6,454 bases of DNA from Gemmataceae bacterium (GTDB taxonomy: Bacteria; Planctomycetota; Planctomycetia; Gemmatales; Gemmataceae), in NCBI GenBank assembly GCA_009691815.1, contig SIAL01000207.1, positions 1 through 6,454 on the forward strand, written 5' to 3'. Below are positions 1-5,462 of this stretch, piece after piece. A program made the translations under genes and the position numbers. Within the stretch, counting starts at the first letter, position 1; the number at the start of each line of letters is the position of its first letter. The notes under the pieces were generated by a model. The model was not told where the DNA came from, ran no database searches, and saw nothing but the letters and a program-made list of their open reading frames with translations.

Positions 1-899
1 TGAAAACTTTTTGGATGTATGATCCCGTGTACGGCACCCACGGCATGACATTGGCCTATCAAGGTTGCAAACCGTTTGATCCAACGCGCAAGACGCTGAA
101 AACTATCGGCAGAGGCTTCCTTATGAATTTCATGGACAAGGTTTGAAATGCTCCATCCACATTGATACTCATGGATAAGCCACGCTTTGTCCCCCCCATG
201 GTTGGCCTTAAGGATTCTAAAAATCCCCGGAGTGTTTAATGACTCCCTCCATTCAAGGAGATTATTTCGATGCCGGGTCATGGCCTCGACCGAACTTTTG
301 GTTGGAAACAATCTGTAGATCACAGATAGCTTTGGTTGGGTGGCCGGATTACCGTTTTTGCGGATCCCGGTACCCGGGTTGGTTGTCGAATCCGCTTTCC
401 AAGATTCCGCCCACGAGTTTAAATCCAACAGTTTCTTTAAGGCCAATTTACCATCAAGGGCGAATTCTTCGGGGCGGTGTTGGGGGATCCCGTGTGGAAT
501 CAAATCGGAAAGATCAACCGGATCATTGGGTACAAACCATTTAGGAGTGGTTTTGCCATTGGGAACCTTAGACCTTCGGAAACTATTTCGAACCAAATCT
601 TGGGATGACATTAAAAGACTTTGCATACAGTAACGCATTTCAGGAGATAAATCTGTCCCCTTGGATTGAACCAAACTCTCAATGGCCATGGACAAAGCAA
701 CCGTGTCCATGGCAAGGAAATCGTCTAAATCGCTGGACCTTTGGTCTTTTTCCACTTTTTGCGACCATCGCAACCAAACGACTTTAGCAAGTTGCCGTGA
801 CCATGTGAACTTTGCAACCCAAGAATCCCAAGGTGCCGAAACAAGTAAACTGCGAACCCCAGAAGCCACGGATTCAAGAAAATGGGAGTATTTTGGCAT
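1..899 (-). CDS. Kinase-like (probable pseudokinase) protein, N-terminal 299 residues, runs off left edge
   Basis: The minus-strand frame is open from the stop at 927-929 to the window edge. The ATG at 897-899 is the first possible start, and no good Shine-Dalgarno precedes it. Residues 1-150 form a mostly helical, Trp-rich region ending in a Pro-rich stretch (LIPHGIPQHRPEE, 133-145). This matches the N-terminal region I know from Gemmataceae proteins that continue into a Ser/Thr kinase domain. Residues 151-299 align with the kinase N-lobe and the start of the C-lobe, but catalytic positions are replaced. The glycine-rich loop is LLDLNSWAESWKA (157-169) with no glycine. The VAIK-type lysine position reads Tyr195. 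The alpha-C glutamate position reads Arg211. The HRDLKPxN loop reads HGIIHPKS (291-298). Fold assignment is by eye from family knowledge. A regulatory or scaffold role is inferred. The gene's end, and any C-terminal domains, lie outside the window. Confidence 0.8.
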   Translation of the reverse strand, partial: MPKYSHFLESVASGVRSLLVSAPWDSWVAKFTWSRQLAKVVWLRWSQKVEKDQRSSDLDDFLAMDTVALSMAIESLVQSKGTDLSPEMRYCMQSLLMSSQDLVRNSFRRSKVPNGKTTPKWFVPNDPVDLSDLIPHGIPQHRPEEFALDGKLALKKLLDLNSWAESWKADSTTNPGTGIRKNGNPATQPKLSVIYRLFPTKSSVEAMTRHRNNLLEWRESLNTPGIFRILKANHGGDKAWLIHEYQCGWSISNLVHEIHKEASADSFQRLARWIKRFATLIGQCHAVGAVHGIIHPKSF

Positions 900-983
900 G
901 GGTTCAGCTCGTAAATACGATTTAGTTCACCTACCCTACCTCATAATTGGGAACCGATAGCCCAAGGATTTAACACAAACCAT

Positions 984-1011
984 AAAAAAACCGGATCCCA
1001 TGAGGTCCGGT
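984..1011 (-). terminator. Rho-independent terminator of the TPR/YggX gene
   Basis: Read on the minus strand, ACCGGACC pairs with GGATCCGGT across a short CATGA-type loop. The stem has six outer pairs, one bulged base and two inner pairs, and is followed directly by seven T residues. It begins 30 bases past the stop codon of the TPR/YggX gene. It also separates that gene from the kinase-like gene that starts at 899, so the latter probably has its own promoter in 900-983, where I see no convincing -35/-10 pair. Confidence 0.85.
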
Positions 1012-1040
1012 GTAAATTATGACGATTCTGCTAGCAAAAA

Positions 1041-1679
1041 TCAAATTTTGGGGGTTTTATCCATTTCTAAACCGAGATACTCGCGCATATGCCGATCGTA
1101 TTCCAGATAGTGTTTTTCATCACTAAGGTTTAGTCTTAGCTCGTTAATTACTTTTACAGAATAGTCTTTTAGCCAACCTGACCAACACCCGGCACAAATG
1201 TTTTCCATAATTTGGGTCCCCAATTCATCGTTCATTGGAGGAATTTCCACTCGAGAAGCTCTGTTACCAAGCAAGCATCCAGGTCTTTTGCAGGAAAAAC
1301 CCCCGGGACCATCAGGCAGATTTTGAGTTTTTTCTGTTTTGGCAAAAGAAGGAACTTCTGCTCCAATTTCCTTAAGGAGCTTTCCCATAGCATCTCTGGG
1401 CATTAAATCCCCGCGCTCGTCCGCCTTCTTGAAGCCATCGGTTAAGGCAAGAATGGCTTCGTCGTTTTTACCGGCCTTTACTAGGGCTTCCCCCAACAGT
1501 TGGTAGGCTTTGGAAAACTGAGGACTAATACCCACGGTTTGTCGAAACGATTCAGCAGCTTCAGAATGTTGGTTATCCTGCATCAAAAGCTGGCCTAACC
1601 GGTAATGTCCCAATTCGTTTTCCGGGTCATTTTGCACCATATTACGAAATTGGGTGATTTGATCGGACAGGTTACTCAT
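1041..1679 (-). CDS. TPR protein with C-terminal YggX-like (Fe2+-trafficking) domain
   Basis: This 212-residue protein has no signal peptide or membrane segment, so it is probably cytoplasmic. Residues about 18-87 hold two TPR units (e.g. NELGHYRLGQLLMQDNQHSE, 21-40, and KAYQLLGEALVKAGKNDEAI, 57-76), which normally bind partner proteins. A linker follows to about 128. Residues 130-205 resemble the YggX/Fe(II)-trafficking family: DELGTQIMENI aligns with the family's GELGKRIYNEI, then come a W-x2-W pattern, a VINELRLNLSDEKHY stretch and a terminal helix. Classical YggX is about 90 residues, stands alone, and helps protect Fe-S clusters. Here there are four cysteines, C130-x4-C135 and C162-x2-C165. 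C135 lies nearest to the single conserved YggX cysteine; the others are extra. The start is supported by GAAGGAG seven bases upstream. It lies downstream of ilvB, 119 bases away. The YggX assignment is fairly firm; metal binding is inferred. Confidence 0.82.
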   Translation of the reverse strand: MSNLSDQITQFRNMVQNDPENELGHYRLGQLLMQDNQHSEAAESFRQTVGISPQFSKAYQLLGEALVKAGKNDEAILALTDGFKKADERGDLMPRDAMGKLLKEIGAEVPSFAKTEKTQNLPDGPGGFSCKRPGCLLGNRASRVEIPPMNDELGTQIMENICAGCWSGWLKDYSVKVINELRLNLSDEKHYLEYDRHMREYLGLEMDKTPKI

Positions 1680-1686
1680 AAAGTGG

Positions 1687-1693
1687 CTCCTTC
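1687..1693 (-). promoter_or_regulatory. Ribosome binding site of the TPR/YggX gene
   Basis: GAAGGAG on the minus strand lies seven bases before the ATG at 1677-1679. It is the strongest Shine-Dalgarno among the minus-strand genes and fixes this start. Confidence 0.75.
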
Positions 1694-1708
1694 ATTTCAA
1701 ACAATAAT

Positions 1709-1738
1709 TCAATAATCCCGAAATCATTTCATTGACAA
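1709..1738 (-). promoter_or_regulatory. Weak candidate promoter for the TPR/YggX gene
   Basis: TTGTCA on the minus strand (1733-1738) is a good -35-like hexamer. With 17-18 bases of spacing it faces an AT-rich but poor -10 (TTATTG/TATTGA, 1709-1715). It sits just past the hairpin at 1745-1766, which would suit a gene transcribed separately from ilvB. Planctomycete promoter consensus is poorly defined, so this is tentative. Confidence 0.25.
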
Positions 1739-1744
1739 CGCATC

Positions 1745-1766
1745 CGCCCAAGGGATTCCTTGGGCG
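1745..1766 (-). terminator. GC-rich hairpin after ilvB, without a trailing U-tract
   Basis: CGCCCAAGG (1745-1753) pairs perfectly with CCTTGGGCG (1758-1766) around a four-base loop, giving nine base pairs. It lies 33 bases past the ilvB stop codon. In the minus-strand transcript, seven U residues (1774-1780) come before the hairpin and none after it, so it is not a standard intrinsic terminator. It may still mark the 3' end of the ilvB mRNA, protect it, or act as a processing site before the downstream TPR/YggX gene. Confidence 0.5.
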
Positions 1767-1798
1767 AATTAGCAAAAAAATCAAATCTACGGCTTGGA

Positions 1799-3559
1799 TC
1801 AAACCTTGATCATTTCCCTAACGGTTTGCCCGCTTGGGATCATGGGCAGAACATGTTCCTGATGGGGAACCATGACATCCAAAAGGTAAGGTCCCTTGGA
1901 TTCAATCATTTGAATCAGTGCCTCATCCACATCCCCCTTCTCGGAGATTCGACGAGTGTTCCATTTGAAACCTTTGGCGACCGTTACAAAATCAGGATAA
2001 GGACCTTCATCCGGCCCCGCGCCTAGATAGGTGTGACCACGGTTGGATTTGAAGAACCTGTCTTCCCATTGGACAACCATACCTAAATGTTGATTATTCA
2101 AAAGGAGGACTTTGACGGGGAGTTTTTCCACATGGCAAGTGGCCATTTCTTGAATGTTCATCAAAAAGCTACCATCCCCGTCAATGTCAATGACGGTTGC
2201 CAAGGGGTGAGCCGCTTGAGCACCCATAGCGGCGGGCAGGCCAAAACCCATGGTGCCCAAGCCACCGCTGGTTAACCACTTACGAGGTTTATTGAAATGG
2301 AAATATTGAGCCGCCCACATTTGGTGTTGCCCCACACCGGTAGCGACAATTGTGTCCTCCAACATATTTCGTTCTTTAAGGAGTTCGTGCATCCGCTTAA
2401 TAACATATTGAGGCAATATGACATCATTTCGGTCGGAGAATCGGAATGGTTCGTTGGTTCGCCACTCATCAATTTGCCGCCACCATGCCTTCAAATCTTG
2501 GGTAATGGGGTGGGCCCCTGTTGGTTTTTGATCAAGAATCCTGTTGAGGTCGGTCAACGCTTGAAGGACATCTCCCGTAATGGGAAGCAATGCCGGCTTG
2601 TTTTTGTTGAGTTCGCTAGGATCAATATCGATATGCACAATTTTGCCATGCTTGGCAAACTCGGTTAACTTTCCGGTAACCCGGTCATCAAAACGAACCC
2701 CAAGGCAAAGAAGCAAATCCGCTTCGTTGATGGCATAGTTTGAATAGACACTTCCATGCATACCTAACATATGTAAGGAAAGGTAATGATCCGCAGGAAA
2801 ACCACCCAGTCCTAAAAGGGTCATGGCAACCGGAATCCTTGTCCTTTCGGCAAAAATTTTCAACTGTTCATAAGCCCCTGAGGAAATAATGCCACCCCCG
2901 GCATAGATAATGGGTTTGGAGCTTTCACGAAGCAGGTCCAGCACCGATTCCAAAACTTCCCGGGAAATTTTGGGGGTTGGTTGGTACCCGGGCAGGTTCA
3001 TGGGTGGGTCCCAATCAGGTACAACACGGCGCTGTTGGACATCTTTTGGAACATCAATGATGACCGGGCCAGGGCGACCGGTCATGGCAATGAAAATCGC
3101 CTCTTTAATTACCCGGGAAATATCTTCTGTTTTGGTAATCAGGTAATGATGCTTGGTGATAGCCCGGCAAACTTCAACAATTGGGGTTTCTTGAAAGGCA
3201 TCGGTCCCAATAACCGGGGTACTTACTTGGCCAGTAATCGCCAACATGGGAATGGAATCCATTTTAGCATCTGCAAGGCAAGTTACAAAATTGGTGGCTC
3301 CCGGGCCTGAAGTGGAAAAACAAGCACTAATTTTGCCGGTAGACCGATAATACCCTTGAGCCGCAAACCCGCCCCCTTGTTCATGCCTTGGAAGGATCGT
3401 CCTCATCTTATCGTCAACCATTGTCAATGCTTGGTGAATGGGCATGCTAGCCCCACCGGGATACGCAAAAACGGTATCAATGCCGTGGTTGAGTAAACAT
3501 TGGATCAGAATGTCCGCTCCGGACATCGGTTCTGTGGATAGTGTGGGATGTGTGGCCAT
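1799..3559 (-). CDS. ilvB: Acetolactate synthase, large (catalytic) subunit
   Basis: This enzyme joins two pyruvates to 2-acetolactate, or pyruvate and 2-oxobutyrate to 2-aceto-2-hydroxybutyrate, the first common step of valine, leucine and isoleucine synthesis. It uses thiamine diphosphate, Mg2+ and FAD in the cytoplasm. At 586 residues the length is normal. The N-terminal TPP domain shows FAYPGGASMPIH (31-42), the catalytic Glu60 in RHEQ, and STSGPGATN (82-90). The central domain includes GVRFDDRVTG (287-296) and HIDIDPSE (309-316). The C-terminal TPP domain shows the GDG...NN motif (461-463 to 488-489) and MVVQWEDRF (494-502). The C-terminus, PHQEHVLPMIPSG (565-577), closely resembles plant and cyanobacterial enzymes. 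ATG 3557-3559 is preceded by a weak AGAGAG at 3567-3572; Met12 is a less likely start. No ilvN regulatory subunit is adjacent, so feedback control cannot be judged here. ilvI or ilvG would be equally valid names. Confidence 0.97.
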   Translation of the reverse strand: MATHPTLSTEPMSGADILIQCLLNHGIDTVFAYPGGASMPIHQALTMVDDKMRTILPRHEQGGGFAAQGYYRSTGKISACFSTSGPGATNFVTCLADAKMDSIPMLAITGQVSTPVIGTDAFQETPIVEVCRAITKHHYLITKTEDISRVIKEAIFIAMTGRPGPVIIDVPKDVQQRRVVPDWDPPMNLPGYQPTPKISREVLESVLDLLRESSKPIIYAGGGIISSGAYEQLKIFAERTRIPVAMTLLGLGGFPADHYLSLHMLGMHGSVYSNYAINEADLLLCLGVRFDDRVTGKLTEFAKHGKIVHIDIDPSELNKNKPALLPITGDVLQALTDLNRILDQKPTGAHPITQDLKAWWRQIDEWRTNEPFRFSDRNDVILPQYVIKRMHELLKERNMLEDTIVATGVGQHQMWAAQYFHFNKPRKWLTSGGLGTMGFGLPAAMGAQAAHPLATVIDIDGDGSFLMNIQEMATCHVEKLPVKVLLLNNQHLGMVVQWEDRFFKSNRGHTYLGAGPDEGPYPDFVTVAKGFKWNTRRISEKGDVDEALIQMIESKGPYLLDVMVPHQEHVLPMIPSGQTVREMIKV

Positions 3560-3857
3560 TGAAAAACTCTCTAAAAAACCGTCAAAAACCCCGTAATGCT
3601 TACCTTGGTGCTGTTATTTTACAGGGGGAAAGCCATAAATGGTAGTAAATCAGGGCGATTTCCAAATGGGAAGCCCGAATAGCGGTTTGAAACACCATTT
3701 GTAAGTAAAAAGAAGGCAATCGGATGGTATGGCCTGTCCGACAGGAACCCAATTGACCTAGAAAGCGACTTCGTGGTACGGGTATACATAGAACTTGTGG
3801 GTAAGTTCGTCTCAATTGGTCCGACAACGCCCTTTCCGGAATTGATTTAGGATTTCC
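3560..3857. promoter_or_regulatory. Divergent intergenic region between ilvB and the export operon
   Basis: I see no convincing gene in these 298 bases. It must hold the start signals for ilvB on the minus strand and the exporter series on the plus strand. A -10-like TAAAAT is present on the minus strand at 3616-3621, 57 bases before the ilvB start, with no good -35. On the plus strand a TATACA lies at 3783-3788, also without a well-spaced -35. Small repeats are present: a hairpin CCTGT-ccg-ACAGG (3733-3745), a hairpin GAACTT-gtgggt-AAGTTC (3791-3808), an 8-base inverted pair CCAATTGA/TCAATTGG (3749-3756, 3812-3819) and an 8-base direct pair GTCCGACA (3736-3743, 3819-3826). None matches a site I recognise, and I see no ilv-type leader peptide rich in branched-chain residues. 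Confidence 0.5.
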
Positions 3858-4640
3858 ATGAAGGCATATGTTTTGCAGATTTGGGCTTGCCGGTGGTTTT
3901 GGTATTCCCTTGTGCGCATGGACCTTCGGGCCAGATACCGTGGATCGGTATTGGGAATGGGCTGGTCCCTTTTGAACCCGATTGCAATGACGGTGATTTT
4001 TTGCACGGTTTTTGCAACGCTTCTAAATCAAGATATACACTTTTATGCACCGTATGTCATGGCGGGAATCGCTGTGTGGAATTTCTTTTTGCATTCCACG
4101 CTTGAAGGGTGCCAATGTTTTTTAAGGGCGGAAAGCTACATTCGCCAATATCCCGCCCCGATGGCTATTTACCCATTGCGGAACACACTTTCGCATGGAT
4201 TCCACCTGGTTTTGGCAACCTTTTTGGTTATTGGCTTAACTTTGGCAATCCGAGGATGGCCGGGTTTTCTCCCTATTCTCAGCGTGGTAGGTTCCATTCC
4301 GATTTTTTTATTGGCCGGTTGGGCGGTTTCCGTATTGTTTGGTTTGGCGAATATTCATTTTCGCGATACACGCCATTTGGCGGAAATAGGATTTCAAATT
4401 CTGTTTTACCTTTCTCCAGTCATGTACCCAAGTTCCCTTTTGATGGACCGTGGCTTGGGCTGGCTTGTGCGCATTAACCCGGTGGTGCCGTTTTTGGACC
4501 TAATGAGGATTCCCATGCTTGAAGGGAAAGTGGCCGATCCCCTAACTTGGGGACTTGCCATGGGAATTTCCATGCTCTGTGCCTTAGTGGCCTCTTTGGC
4601 ATTGCGTGCCACCGAAGACAAGGTCATACTCCACCTGTGA
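3858..4640 (+). CDS. ABC-2 type polysaccharide/polyol export permease (Wzm/TagG-like)
   Basis: This 260-residue inner-membrane protein is the likely transmembrane half of an ABC exporter for O-antigen, capsule or teichoic-acid-like glycans. The N-terminal amphipathic motif LVRMDLRARYRGSVLGMGWS (18-37) is characteristic of the family. About six hydrophobic segments follow, near 40-58, 64-82, 110-131, 137-164, 176-195 and 229-249. Other family marks are ANIHFRDTRHL (164-174), FYLSPVMYP (183-191) and NPVVPFLDLMR (207-217). The length is typical. The start at 3858 has a modest TAGGA five bases upstream, and an in-frame stop at 3843-3845 rules out a longer form. The ATPase starts 37 bases downstream, so the two are surely co-transcribed. 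The nature of the exported glycan cannot be read from the sequence. Confidence 0.92.
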   Translation: MKAYVLQIWACRWFWYSLVRMDLRARYRGSVLGMGWSLLNPIAMTVIFCTVFATLLNQDIHFYAPYVMAGIAVWNFFLHSTLEGCQCFLRAESYIRQYPAPMAIYPLRNTLSHGFHLVLATFLVIGLTLAIRGWPGFLPILSVVGSIPIFLLAGWAVSVLFGLANIHFRDTRHLAEIGFQILFYLSPVMYPSSLLMDRGLGWLVRINPVVPFLDLMRIPMLEGKVADPLTWGLAMGISMLCALVASLALRATEDKVILHL

Positions 4641-4666
4641 TATTGGTTTTTATAAGGTCGGCGCAT

Positions 4667-4671
4667 GGAGG
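4667..4671 (+). promoter_or_regulatory. Ribosome binding site that sets the ATPase start
   Basis: A strong GGAGG lies six bases before the ATG at 4678-4680. The same frame is open farther upstream, to an ATG at 4606 inside the permease gene. That longer start has no comparable site and would add 24 residues unlike the family, so 4678 is preferred. Confidence 0.8.
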
Positions 4672-4677
4672 CGCGAC

Positions 4678-5433
4678 ATGGCTCAAGTTGTTATGGACCA
4701 AGTAAGCCTTACCTTTAAGGTTCGCCAAAACAAAACTTTAACGCTTAAAGAGTTTCTCGTTGGGCAGATGTTTCGTCCCGGCAACAACCCTCAAATGGAA
4801 GTCAAGGCCCTTAAGAATGTTTCCTTTGAGGTGGCTAAGGACGAAAGGCTAGGCATTCTTGGCCATAATGGGGCGGGTAAATCGACATTATTAAAAATGC
4901 TTGCCGGCATATACCGGCCTACTTCAGGTAAACGGGAAGTCATTGGAAAAGTATCCTCACTTTTTGACATCCATTTAGGATTTGAACCCGAAGCCAATGG
5001 CTGGGAAAATATTGCCTATCGCTCCTATTTACAGGGAGAAACCCCTTCAACCCTAAAGGACAAAGTTCAAGCCATTGCCGACTTCACCGAATTGGGCGAT
5101 TTTTTGAATATGCCCGTTCGTTATTACAGTGCGGGCATGATGGTTCGGCTTGCCTTTGCCATTGCCACATCCATTGACCCGGAAATCCTTTTGATTGACG
5201 AAGTGTTGTCCGCCGGAGACCTTGCATTTCAGCAAAAAGCAATCAAAAGAATGCGAGAAATGATGGATCGGGCCCAATTGGTCATCATGGTAAGCCATGA
5301 CCTTGCCTCCATTCGCAATTTTTGCACAAGGGGACTTTGGATGGACCATGGGTCGATTAAACAAACTGGTCCGATCGGCGAAGTAGTGCATGCTTATCAG
5401 GATTCGGTTCGGTCACCCGCCAAAGCGGCATAA
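4678..5433 (+). CDS. ABC transporter ATP-binding protein for polysaccharide export (Wzt/TagH/KpsT-like)
   Basis: With the start at 4678 the protein has 251 residues. It would power export through the adjacent permease from the cytoplasmic face of the membrane. Motifs seen are Walker A GHNGAGKST (62-70), signature YSAGM (150-154) in the variant form usual for this subfamily, Walker B ILLIDEV (170-176), D-loop SAGD (178-181) and the H-loop His207 in VSHD. The segment DIHLGFEPEANGWENI (97-112) fits the glycan exporter group. The protein ends soon after the nucleotide-binding domain (GEVVHAYQDSVRS, 234-246). It therefore lacks the roughly 150-200 residue C-terminal carbohydrate-binding domain that some Wzt proteins use to recognise a capped chain end. 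This suggests a cap-independent system, or that another protein supplies recognition. manA begins 30 bases downstream. Confidence 0.93.
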   Translation: MAQVVMDQVSLTFKVRQNKTLTLKEFLVGQMFRPGNNPQMEVKALKNVSFEVAKDERLGILGHNGAGKSTLLKMLAGIYRPTSGKREVIGKVSSLFDIHLGFEPEANGWENIAYRSYLQGETPSTLKDKVQAIADFTELGDFLNMPVRYYSAGMMVRLAFAIATSIDPEILLIDEVLSAGDLAFQQKAIKRMREMMDRAQLVIMVSHDLASIRNFCTRGLWMDHGSIKQTGPIGEVVHAYQDSVRSPAKAA

Positions 5434-5462
5434 ATCCTTTTATTCAGAACCAGAAACTCATC

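Noticed and set aside
362..378. Clustered BamHI, KpnI and SmaI sites that resemble a cloning-vector polylinker
   Set aside because: The order does not match a common polylinker, and the minus-strand reading frame passes through without interruption, encoding a plausible Gly/Pro/Asn linker, so vector contamination is unlikely.
239..960. Several plus-strand open frames of 60-101 codons
   Set aside because: They lie opposite the intact 300-codon minus-strand kinase-like frame and resemble no known protein; they are shadows of it.
3600..3827. 75-codon minus-strand open frame just upstream of ilvB, considered as a leader peptide or small gene
   Set aside because: It lacks a run of branched-chain residues, has no recognisable domain, and its codon pattern and composition look non-coding. 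It is also long for an attenuation leader.
4606..4677. Longer ATPase start at 4606 overlapping the permease gene
   Set aside because: The added 24 residues do not fit the family, and a strong GGAGG sits at the right distance before ATG 4678.
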